A stretch of 6,843 bases of DNA. Source: Deltaproteobacteria bacterium (GTDB lineage Bacteria > Myxococcota_A > UBA9160 > SMWR01). How positions within the stretch are numbered: position 1 is the stretch's first letter; each line of letters starts with the position of its first letter. Positions 1 to 5,366 of the stretch are shown here, one piece after another. The notes beneath the pieces are model-generated. The model was not told where the DNA came from. It did no database searches and saw only the letters and a program-made list of their open reading frames with translations. The DNA is taken from the NCBI GenBank assembly GCA_019313605.1, contig JAFDAW010000151.1, positions 1 through 6,843 of the forward strand, given 5' to 3'. The position numbers and the translations under genes are program-made.

Positions 1-453
1 GATCGCAGATTTCGGGGTAAAACCAAGACCGATGCACCCCAAAACGACAAGCACACCTCCAGCCCACATGATTGGGCTCGGGTCTTGGCCAATCCAAAAA
101 TACAAAACGGCCATCACAATAGCTGGATAGGCCGCCGACACAGTCCCGACAATCGTAATCGGAGCATACTTGATACATATGAAATAGGCGGCCCAAGCAA
201 TACCATCGAATATATAAGCCAAGGTTCCAAACGCCACGAACCCAGCCTCAAACTCTCCCGCTTCGGTAAAAAAGGGATTGGGAGAACCATTCGTCGCCCA
301 GATTACGAGATTGACGGCTGAAACCGCGATCACGAAATACAAACAAAACTTTGTACCCGATACATCATTGATGTACTTCTTGGTAAATCCTTGCCCAAGC
401 CCCCAGCCGAACATGGCTCCAAAGGCGAAAAGCATCCACGTCGATATCATCAT
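1..453 (-). CDS. EamA/DMT-superfamily membrane transporter, partial (C-terminal end beyond left edge)
   Basis: The frame is open from an ATG at 453 to the left edge, giving 151 visible residues with no stop. The product begins MMISTWMLFAF and has five hydrophobic segments at about residues 5-22, 33-52, 72-95, 97-118 and 125-144. The fourth and fifth, with an intervening short polar turn (GQDPSP) and the pattern TVSAAYPAIVMAVLYFW, match the second half of an EamA repeat of drug/metabolite transporters. Such proteins export or import small metabolites across the inner membrane; the substrate cannot be read here. It could be the first repeat of a ten-helix carrier or a single-repeat protein of about 140-160 residues. 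An in-frame TGA lies 18 bases upstream of the ATG, which limits the start. The Shine-Dalgarno is weak (TTAGAGA). The gene is clearly poorer in G+C than the right half of the window. Confidence 0.8.
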   Translation of the reverse strand, partial: MMISTWMLFAFGAMFGWGLGQGFTKKYINDVSGTKFCLYFVIAVSAVNLVIWATNGSPNPFFTEAGEFEAGFVAFGTLAYIFDGIAWAAYFICIKYAPITIVGTVSAAYPAIVMAVLYFWIGQDPSPIMWAGGVLVVLGCIGLGFTPKSAI

Positions 454-527
454 AAGTGATTCTCTAATTCACGAGATACTTCGAAGCTTTCTGCTTTGGA
501 TTTCAGTCCCACTTGTGGCGCCCCTTT

Positions 528-556
528 TTAATATGGTGAACAGCCATTGTCGTCAA
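528..556 (-). promoter_or_regulatory. Sigma-70-type promoter for the EamA transporter gene
   Basis: Reading the minus strand, TTGACG (556-551) is followed after exactly 17 bases by TATTAA (533-528). This matches the TTGACA/TATAAT consensus at 5 of 6 and 4 of 6 positions with ideal spacing. Transcription would start near 521, giving a leader of about 70 bases before the ATG at 453. No other promoter of similar quality was seen for this gene. Confidence 0.55.
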
Positions 557-562
557 AGCATT

Positions 563-636
563 GGGGATTGGATCCCCACGGGGTTGTCTCGCTATTTAAC
601 AGGATTCTGGGTTATTGGACATTACCGAAAACCCAG
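563..636. repeat. Two hairpin-forming inverted repeats between the divergent genes
   Basis: GGGGAT (563-568) pairs with ATCCCC (572-577) across a 3-base loop. The same CCCC can instead pair with GGGG at 580-583, so two small hairpins compete. A second hairpin pairs CTGGGTT (607-613) with AACCCAG (630-636). It extends inward past an A-A mismatch by four more pairs to a 6-base loop. The second lies about 55 bases upstream of the 692 start. It has no adjacent T-run, so a leader structure or operator fits better than a terminator. The rest of 454-691 holds no gene I can support. Confidence 0.45.
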
Positions 637-679
637 CTTCACTTGGCTATCCTCAGCTAATTTTTCTGATCAACGATTC

Positions 680-687
680 GGAGGAAG
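680..687 (+). promoter_or_regulatory. Strong Shine-Dalgarno fixing the start at 692
   Basis: GGAGGAAG sits four bases before ATG 692. The reading frame is open much further upstream (to 278), but that upstream part has no ribosome site and overlaps the divergent transporter gene and its promoter, so this site decides the start. Confidence 0.75.
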
Positions 688-691
688 CCCG

Positions 692-1204
692 ATGAAATCT
701 CTTGTGATAGGGATCCTGCTACTGGCCGCTGTGTCGGCGACCGGCTACTGGCTTACGCAATGCCCGTGCGATGACGTTCCGGGTGCGTGGTTGTCGGGCG
801 ACGTCGAAAAAGCAGCAGTGGAAGACTGGACTTTCGCCAACGATGTCGGGCTCTGTCAGCTCGAGGTGCCATCGTTGATTCCGCATTCGGTGACGCTCAA
901 TTGCATGTCGACCAATGAACTTTTGTACATCAGCTGCGCGCGATGCGAGGGCAAGCATTGGTCGACAATCGCACTCGAATCGCGCCGAGGGCGTATCCGT
1001 ATCGGCGAATCCATTTATCCGGTGTCACTCGCTCGGGTGACCGACGGCAGCGAACTGGATGTTGTTTGGCGAGCCAGGGCATTGAAGATGGCGGTGCTTC
1101 GGGGGGACGACCCAGCGAACGGTTCGCCCGAGCCGCGGCCTGACCACTGGTGGTCGTTTCGGTTGGCATCGCCTGGCTCTAACAGCCTGTCCCAGGACTT
1201 CTAG
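692..1204 (+). CDS. Membrane-anchored or exported FMN-binding split-barrel-like protein (hypothetical)
   Basis: The product has 170 residues. Residues 4-16 are hydrophobic after a single lysine, giving a signal anchor or signal peptide, followed by a CPC pair at 24-26. The body reads like small PPOX-type split-barrel proteins: PGAWLSGDV (30-38), DWTF (45-48), PHSVTLNC (64-71), LLYIS (77-81), KHW (88-90), then basic beta strands RRGRIRIGESIYP (98-110) and an aromatic C-terminal strand HWWSFRL (152-158). In this fold such proteins bind FMN or a related cofactor, and substrate is unknown. The family call rests on remembered motif patterns, not a search. Residues 137-146 (RGDDPANGSP) are encoded by the first copy of a 30-bp repeat, in a loop just before the last strand, so the repeat may have entered without breaking the gene. 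The tail after residue 160 looks non-conserved. No co-directional partner is adjacent. Confidence 0.6.
   Translation: MKSLVIGILLLAAVSATGYWLTQCPCDDVPGAWLSGDVEKAAVEDWTFANDVGLCQLEVPSLIPHSVTLNCMSTNELLYISCARCEGKHWSTIALESRRGRIRIGESIYPVSLARVTDGSELDVVWRARALKMAVLRGDDPANGSPEPRPDHWWSFRLASPGSNSLSQDF
1101..1130 (+). repeat. Dispersed 30-bp repeat, copy 1 (inside the 692 gene)
   Basis: This stretch is identical over 30 bases to 3798-3827. It begins GGGGGGACGACCC and ends GGTTCGCCCG. Ten more bases to the left match with two differences (1091-1100 against 3788-3797). It contains the inverted repeat GCGAAC-G-GTTCGC. Here it encodes RGDDPANGSP near the C-terminus. Confidence 0.85.
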
Positions 1205-1368
1205 CGGCGCGGCCGAAAAGTGGCTCAGGGCGGGGAAGGGCGCGGCCGCCCCGTGTTTGCAGAGCCGTCGGCGTCTGCGCTGGCGCGCCACCAGGTCAAG
1301 CGTGCGATGCTCGCACCCGCAATGCCTTGCGAAACGAGGAACGTACTTGGTCGACGCTCCAGTATGCG

Positions 1369-1405
1369 GCGAAGCGGAGCTTCGCGAGCGCAATGCAGCG
1401 AAGCT
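1369..1405. repeat. Overlapping inverted repeats built on GCGAAGC
   Basis: GCGAAGC (1369-1375) and GCTTCGC (1379-1385) form a 7-bp stem with a GGA loop. A second GCGAAGC (1398-1404) can pair with the same GCTTCGC, extended to AGCTTCGC with GCGAAGCT (8 bp). The last arm also forms its own small hairpin GCAGC-GAA-GCTGC (1395-1407). Two alternative folds therefore share one strand. Confidence 0.6.
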
Positions 1406-1409
1406 GCCC

Positions 1410-1440
1410 GCGCGGATCGCGCCCGATTCACCTTTTTTTT
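1410..1440 (+). terminator. Possible terminator after the 692 gene (weak)
   Basis: GCGCG (1410-1414) pairs with CGCGC (1418-1422) over a GAT loop, and a run of eight T follows at 1433-1440. The ten bases between stem and T-run, and the 200-base distance from the stop at 1204, make this a poor intrinsic terminator. A further small hairpin (CGAGC 1441-1445 with GCTCG 1453-1457) follows directly. Confidence 0.22.
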
Positions 1441-1561
1441 CGAGCGCTTACAGCTCGTTCAGCATCTTTGAGGGTCTGGTTGGTAGCGCGCTGGTGTCCG
1501 AGTTTTTAGCTATCAAAATTGCCGCCCGTCACGTATGGTGGGGAGAGAGGGAGCATTCGTG

Positions 1562-1662
1562 CCACATTTTGTGGTGATGGGTGCTCTCGCGACGTAGGAC
1601 TACGAGAAAACGAACCGCTCGCTCTCGAATGGTCGGTTCCGGCTATCAATTGAACCTAGTTC
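1562..1662. promoter_or_regulatory. Cluster of four short inverted repeats upstream of the amine oxidase gene
   Basis: Four dyads follow one another: CCACA-TTT-TGTGG (1562-1574), CGTAG-GA-CTACG (1593-1604), GAACCG (1612-1617) with CGGTTC (1634-1639), and GAAC-CTA-GTTC (1652-1662). The last two share the GAAC/GTTC core, as would be expected of repeated operator half-sites. They lie about 100-200 bases before the start at 1764. Binding of a regulator is inferred only from symmetry and position. Confidence 0.35.
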
Positions 1663-1749
1663 GGCCATTCAATCAAGTCGGATCATTATTTAGAGTGTTT
1701 GGCAATGGGATGGGCTCGAGTCACGTTATGTGGCGAGAAGCGATCTCCT

Positions 1750-1757
1750 GAGAGGTG
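1750..1757 (+). promoter_or_regulatory. Shine-Dalgarno choosing ATG 1764 over GTG 1755
   Basis: GAGAGGTG lies at 1750-1757, so AGAGG is eight bases before ATG 1764. The alternative GTG at 1755 overlaps this site and would have no ribosome site at a usable distance. Confidence 0.65.
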
Positions 1758-1763
1758 CTCACC

Positions 1764-3626
1764 ATGGACGCTCCGATCTTTCACATCGCGCCACGTTTCT
1801 GCCATCTTGGATTTCACCGGAAGGCCCTGGCGATCGGGCTGTTATTCGCGTTGGCTCTGCTTCCCACAGCATCCCGCGCAGTCGAGCCGTCGACGGATCA
1901 CGATGTCGTAATCGTCGGGGCCGGGGCGGCTGGTCTCTACGCGGCGTACACGCTCGACAACCTCGGCTACGACGTGCTCATCGTAGAGGCCAGGCATGAG
2001 CACGGGGGTCGCATCGATCACCACATGCTCGGAGACGTGCGTATCGAAGACGGCGCAGAGGAACTCTACGCCAAGAACAACAACTTTGTATTCGAAGACA
2101 TCAAGGCCGAATACGGCGCGGGTGCACAGGTCCCGATCTATCAGGAGAACTCCCAGAGCGACACCTTGATCGTGATGGACGCGGACGGAATGGGCGGCGG
2201 GAACACCTGCTGGGTCTGGGCCGGGAATTGTGAAAGCGATCCGGACATCCAAGACTACTGGGACTTCTGGTACGCCACCGGAGATTACGACAATCACCCC
2301 ACCGACGAGCTGTTGTCCGACTTTCTGGACACCACGTGGGGCGTGCCTTCGACGAGCCGCGGCTACCATCTCTATGAAGTGGGCTCTCCCTCGGCCAACT
2401 ACGGGACCACCTCCGAACGCTTGGGGCTACGCTCGCTGTCGCGAGAGTGGAACGCCTTCAACCTGAATTGCTGTTTCGGCCTGGAGCCGGTGGGGTATCG
2501 CGAGGCACTAGATACTCTGTATTTCAATCAGGTCCTCCCCAACGTCATCTACAACAGTCCGGTCACCGTCGTCGATACCAGCGGAATCAAGCCCGTGGCG
2601 ATCGATGACAATGGTGTCTACCACTACGCCGATGCGATCATCGTGACGGTGTCTGTCGGTGTGCTCAAGGCCGACATCATCGACTTCATCCCCGATCTCC
2701 CGGCTAGCAAGCTCAACGCCATCAGCACCATCGGTATGGGCAATGGCATGAAGATCTCGCTGCGGTTCAACGGAAAACCCGGCGATCCGAGCACCCCGAT
2801 CTGGGGTACGACGTTGTCGTACTTGCTCCTAGATGGGCCCACTGGAGCCTGTTGGTCTCCGAATGTCTACCAGCCGAGCGCAACGGACCACGTGCTGACC
2901 TGTTTCCTCATGGGGCTAAATTCAGAGTTCATGGAGGCCCTGCCGGACGACGACGCGCGGATCAACCAGGCGCTCGTCGATCTCGATGCAGCTTTCGGGG
3001 GGGCCGCGTCGACGGCGTTCATCGAGGGCCTCGTGCACAACTGGACCGCGGAACCCTACATCCTCGGGAGCTACTCCTTCCCCGCGCCGGGTACGCGCCC
3101 GACCACGGGAAGCACCATGCGCCAGGTGCTCGCGCAGCCCGTCGGCACGACGCTCTACTTCGCGGGCGAAGCGACTCACAATACAATGGCAGCGACGGTT
3201 CCTGGCGCGCTGCAATCCGGCGAACGAGCCGGTGGAGAAGTCGACACCGACATCGGGGGCCCGCCCGCGGCGGGCACACCGGCGGCAGACTTCTCGGCAT
3301 CGATCGTCTCGGGCGACCCGCCCCTGAACGTCTCGTTCACCGATTTGTCGACAGAACTCCCAACCGGATGGTCGTGGGACTTCGGCGATACTGGAACCTC
3401 TAACGTTCAGCACCCGAGCCATCAGTACACGACGGCCGGGTTCTACACCGTCAGCCTCACAGCGACGAATCCCAACGGCTCTCACACTCGTGTTCTGCCG
3501 AAGCTCATCTTTGTTCCAGAACCTTCCGGGTTCGTTATGTTGAGCAGTGGCGTCATCGCCTTGGTGCTACTCCGCGCTCGCCGGCCGCGCAGCTGCATCC
3601 AGGCGGGGCGGCGATTGCACGGGTGA
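1764..3626 (+). CDS. Exported flavin amine oxidase with PKD domain and PEP-CTERM anchor
   Basis: The product has 620 residues. Residues 21-37 form a signal peptide core ending in ASRA, with cleavage likely after 39. The FAD Rossmann motif is VVIVGAGAAG (48-57), followed by the acidic strand end VEAR (74-77) and GGR (81-83). The mid-region VGVLKADIIDF and IGMGNGMKISLRF is typical of flavin monoamine/polyamine oxidases, and K330 aligns with the lysine near the flavin N5 in that family. The C-terminal FAD motif is YFAGEATH (F466-T471) with VPGALQSGERAGG. After the normal family end comes a PKD domain (about 506-583; WSWDFGD and YTVSLTATN). Then VPEP (584-587), a hydrophobic helix and RARRPR complete a PEP-CTERM sorting tail. 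The family oxidises amines with O2 to imine, H2O2 and product; the substrate is unknown. Exosortase would process the tail, fixing the enzyme in the envelope or matrix. The exosortase itself is not in the window. Confidence 0.9.
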   Translation: MDAPIFHIAPRFCHLGFHRKALAIGLLFALALLPTASRAVEPSTDHDVVIVGAGAAGLYAAYTLDNLGYDVLIVEARHEHGGRIDHHMLGDVRIEDGAEELYAKNNNFVFEDIKAEYGAGAQVPIYQENSQSDTLIVMDADGMGGGNTCWVWAGNCESDPDIQDYWDFWYATGDYDNHPTDELLSDFLDTTWGVPSTSRGYHLYEVGSPSANYGTTSERLGLRSLSREWNAFNLNCCFGLEPVGYREALDTLYFNQVLPNVIYNSPVTVVDTSGIKPVAIDDNGVYHYADAIIVTVSVGVLKADIIDFIPDLPASKLNAISTIGMGNGMKISLRFNGKPGDPSTPIWGTTLSYLLLDGPTGACWSPNVYQPSATDHVLTCFLMGLNSEFMEALPDDDARINQALVDLDAAFGGAASTAFIEGLVHNWTAEPYILGSYSFPAPGTRPTTGSTMRQVLAQPVGTTLYFAGEATHNTMAATVPGALQSGERAGGEVDTDIGGPPAAGTPAADFSASIVSGDPPLNVSFTDLSTELPTGWSWDFGDTGTSNVQHPSHQYTTAGFYTVSLTATNPNGSHTRVLPKLIFVPEPSGFVMLSSGVIALVLLRARRPRSCIQAGRRLHG

Positions 3627-3651
3627 TGGCGAACGCAGTCGGTGTGCTGCG

Positions 3652-3671
3652 GAGGTGAGTTCACTCACCTC
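3652..3671 (+). terminator. Probable terminator of the amine oxidase gene
   Basis: GAGGTGAG (3652-3659) pairs perfectly with CTCACCTC (3664-3671) around a TTCA loop, 25 bases after the stop codon. The stem is short, strong and well placed. The following bases are pyrimidine-rich (CTCTCTTTCTG at 3686-3696) but lack a true U-run, so this may be a leaky or Rho-assisted end. Confidence 0.45.
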
Positions 3672-3707
3672 TCGCTAGTTCCTCGCTCTCTTTCTGTGCT
3701 CGCTAGT
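3671..3707. repeat. CTCGCTAGT direct repeat
   Basis: CTCGCTAGT occurs at 3671-3679 and 3699-3707, 28 bases apart, with a partial copy (CTCGCT) at 3682-3687. It lies directly after the terminator stem. The function is unknown; it may be a degenerate short tandem repeat. Confidence 0.4.
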
Positions 3708-3797
3708 GCGCGGGCTGGGTTGTGGCGTCAGCGATGAGCCGGACGCTGGGATGCCGAGACGATACTCCCATCGGACGAATGTATCTGGCGGCGCTTA

Positions 3798-3827
3798 GGG
3801 GGGACGACCCAGCGAACGGTTCGCCCG
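3798..3827 (+). repeat. Dispersed 30-bp repeat, copy 2 (between genes)
   Basis: This is the exact match of 1101-1130 in the same orientation, with the inner dyad GCGAAC-G-GTTCGC. Here it lies outside any supported gene. Past the repeat the two loci diverge, although CCACTG recurs 12-14 bases downstream in both. A chance match of 30 bases within 7 kb is essentially excluded. Confidence 0.85.
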
Positions 3828-3901
3828 GGTCACCACATCCACTGTTTGGGCGTGCCAAATTCAGCAAACTAAGGTCCCTTTTCTTTCGCGAACTGATGAT
3901 G

Positions 3902-5101
3902 TCAACGGGGCTCGCATGCGCCACTTCGCCATCGACAATCTCGAGGGCTCGCTGCTTCATCGTCTTGCCAATCGGCTTTGTTGCAGTCGGTTATGCGGTC
4001 CTGTAGCGCGCAAAAATCTTCGAGCGTACAGCTATTGGCGTCGACTTCTGATCCCTCCGATGCAGTGGGACACAGGTCAGCTTCAATCGAGGCGCTGCTC
4101 GAATTGCTGGGTTTATACGGATAATCACATGGGCCTCCATCGCACGCGGGCGTGTCTGTAGCGCGGCGACCGTTCGGTGTGTGCAGGTGTCGAATGACCT
4201 CGTGCAATAGCTGTTTGACGTCGTGATCATGGGTGGCGAGCGCGTCTTTAATGTCCATGTCGTGCTGGATCAGTAGTTCGACCTCGTCTTCGTCAAGTGT
4301 GACGCGCAGATCTTTCAACATCGCTATGACCTCCGACGACGGGGCCCCGACGACTAGGGAAGCCCCGTACGCGGTTGCCTGGAATGTGATCCGGTAGGTA
4401 TGCCCTCGGCGCAGCAGCACCGTGAATCCGCTGCCCTCGTTCGTAAGGACCACGCTCTGGCCGCCGACACTGATATCCGTAAAGCCCTGATCTCCCGAGC
4501 GGTCTCGTGTTGCCAGCGTAAGACTGGCGACCGGCACGCCAGGCGCTCCACCGGTCACATCTGAGATCACCAGGTTCAGTTCCGCATCAACTGTGTATGC
4601 AGCCGCCCCGATCAGGAATGCGCGGTAGTCGAAAGCGGCGGAGACGTGAGCTGAAATCACTCCGTTGGAGCCAGAAGCGGTAAGGCTCGCGTCAGGAATT
4701 GTAAAATCATTGAAGAGCGAGGCACTGGCATGGTTTGCTTCGCCGACAGTAGCGATTAAGGGAGAAAACACCGCACTCACTTCCTTGGTCCCAGTGTTGA
4801 AATCGGTTCCGCTAAAGCGCGCGAACGGAAAGCCGCACGCCACCGCGAGTGCCTCGATTCGACACTCGGTCTCGCCACCGTCGGGTGTTGAGAAGACGTG
4901 GGTCGCGCCGGGAGCGACGTCCGGGGCTGCGTTCGCGGGGATGGACGCAGCCAGAAAAAATGCGAGGCCGAACAGCGGGATCAATACTCCGGTACGGTGA
5001 GGATGCTGATCCCGTTCGTTCGCCCGGGGTATGGCCATAACCTGACGCGAAGACGCGGGCCTTCGGTAGTCGAAAGAAGCTATCCGTAGTTGTCTCTTCA
5101 T
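3902..5101 (-). CDS. Secreted protein of unknown family with Cys-rich C-terminal tail
   Basis: The product has 399 residues and I do not recognise the family. A basic, unusually long leader (1-38) precedes a hydrophobic core at 39-53 and a cleavage site after PANA (about 58), so it is exported. Residues 59-270 look beta-rich and Gly/Ser/Thr-rich, as in an adhesin-like or beta-sandwich fold. A helical part follows with an 11-residue near-repeat, HDMDIKDAL (280-288) and HDHDVKQLL (291-299), then HTPNGRR (307-313). The last 85 residues contain eight cysteines, including CDGGPC, DFC and a closing CRWRSGAC, which suggests disulfide bonds outside the cytoplasm. The ATG at 5101 was chosen because AGGAG sits seven bases upstream. 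The gene stands alone and converges on the amine oxidase gene. It has no PEP-CTERM tail, so it is probably released or periplasmic. Confidence 0.75.
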   Translation of the reverse strand: MKRQLRIASFDYRRPASSRQVMAIPRANERDQHPHRTGVLIPLFGLAFFLAASIPANAAPDVAPGATHVFSTPDGGETECRIEALAVACGFPFARFSGTDFNTGTKEVSAVFSPLIATVGEANHASASLFNDFTIPDASLTASGSNGVISAHVSAAFDYRAFLIGAAAYTVDAELNLVISDVTGGAPGVPVASLTLATRDRSGDQGFTDISVGGQSVVLTNEGSGFTVLLRRGHTYRITFQATAYGASLVVGAPSSEVIAMLKDLRVTLDEDEVELLIQHDMDIKDALATHDHDVKQLLHEVIRHLHTPNGRRATDTPACDGGPCDYPYKPSNSSSASIEADLCPTASEGSEVDANSCTLEDFCALQDRITDCNKADWQDDEAASPRDCRWRSGACEPR

Positions 5102-5108
5102 CTGATTT

Positions 5109-5113
5109 CTCCT
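5109..5113 (-). promoter_or_regulatory. Shine-Dalgarno fixing the start at 5101
   Basis: On the minus strand AGGAG lies seven bases before ATG 5101. It decides against a TTG start at 5134, which would put this site inside the coding region, and against the ATG at 5038, which has only a weak AGG close by. Confidence 0.7.
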
Positions 5114-5160
5114 GCGAACCAAAATTATTCTCAAAACGACTTGCAGCTTCCGCTATGAAT

Positions 5161-5225
5161 GCTACCGGCATCACATCTCGTCGATGCTCCTGCTAGAGCC
5201 TCGACGAGATTCACAACGCCGGTGC
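5161..5225. repeat. Large three-part hairpin upstream of the secreted-protein gene
   Basis: ATCTCGTCGA (5175-5184) pairs perfectly with TCGACGAGAT (5201-5210). Inside, GCTC (5186-5189) pairs with GAGC (5196-5199) around a CTGCTA loop. Outside, ACCGGC (5164-5169) pairs with GCCGGT (5218-5223), and GC 5161-5162 with GC 5224-5225 past one bulged base. About 22 pairs fall in 65 bases. The 10-bp stem is flanked on both sides by TCAC (5171-5174 and 5211-5214) in direct orientation. No T-run follows on either strand, so it is not a classical terminator. Confidence 0.65.
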
Positions 5226-5236
5226 TATCTGAGCAG

Positions 5237-5268
5237 TCATTGACTTCGGCGAAATCAATGAGATCGCC
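5237..5268. repeat. Second hairpin with an alternative fold
   Basis: TCATTGA (5237-5243) pairs with TCAATGA (5255-5261), extended past one mismatch by TTC/GAA to a 3-base loop. GGCGA (5248-5252) can instead pair with TCGCC (5264-5268). The two folds exclude each other because they share bases. Confidence 0.45.
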
Positions 5269-5330
5269 TGGTATGAAGATGAATTACGCGCCGATTCCAT
5301 CCGTGGATACCAACGGCTGAGAGCGTTGAG

Positions 5331-5366
5331 CGAGCTTGCAAGCTCGTTCTCGTTCTCGTTCTCGTT
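5331..5366. repeat. 16-bp palindrome joined to a (CTCGTT)x4 tandem repeat
   Basis: CGAGCTTGCAAGCTCG (5331-5346) is a perfect palindrome. Overlapping its right end, CTCGTT is repeated four times without error at 5343-5366. A smaller dyad, CAACG (5311-5315) with CGTTG (5324-5328), lies just before it. The repeat is a short microsatellite, not a CRISPR. Confidence 0.75.

Larger units (their letters stand above)
1205..1763. other. Long non-coding stretch upstream of the amine oxidase gene
   Basis: No open frame here has both a ribosome site and plausible protein character. The first half (1205-1460) is GC-rich and holds palindromes: TGGCGCGCCA at 1281-1290, GTGCGA-TGC-TCGCAC at 1302-1316 and the set at 1369-1405. 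A run of eight T falls at 1433-1440. The second half is less GC-rich, carries four short inverted repeats (1562-1662) and should contain the promoter of the 1764 gene, but no convincing -35/-10 pair was found. Confidence 0.5.
3627..3901. other. Non-coding gap between convergent genes
   Basis: The plus-strand oxidase gene and the minus-strand secreted-protein gene converge here. The stretch holds a hairpin (3652-3672), a 9-base direct repeat (3671-3707), copy 2 of the 30-bp repeat (3798-3827) and a small dyad TTTGG-GCGTG-CCAAA (3845-3859). Open frames exist on both strands but have no ribosome site or recognisable domain and overlap the end of the next gene. Confidence 0.5.

Noticed and set aside
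278..691. Upstream extension of the 692 gene to an ATG at 278
   Set aside because: It overlaps the divergent transporter gene and its promoter, has no ribosome site, and residues before the MKSLVIG start lack protein character. GGAGGAAG directly before 692 settles the start.
1025..1393. Minus-strand open frame of 122 codons
   Set aside because: It overlaps the 3' end of the 692 gene and the palindrome field, is very rich in Arg and Pro as expected for a GC-rich shadow frame, and has no recognisable domain.
1700..1716. Sigma-54-like site TGGCAATGGGATGGGC before the amine oxidase, of interest because some PEP-CTERM genes use sigma-54
   Set aside because: The GG to GC spacing is one base too long and the TTGC box is absent.
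3722..4006. Plus-strand frame carrying RGDDPANGSP like the 692 gene
   Set aside because: I considered a decayed second copy of the split-barrel gene. Only about 40 bases are shared and the flanking translation does not resemble it. It also overlaps the secreted-protein gene and has no ribosome site.
5102..5134. TTG start at 5134 for the secreted protein
   Set aside because: It would place the clear AGGAG ribosome site inside the coding sequence, and TTG is a poor start next to a well-placed ATG.
4354..5174. Several overlapping frames opposite or beside the secreted-protein gene
   Set aside because: They are shadows of the 3902-5101 gene without ribosome sites or domains.
5331..5366. CRISPR or phage attachment site at the repeat tract
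   Set aside because: The units are six bases long with no spacers, and no cas or integrase gene is nearby.
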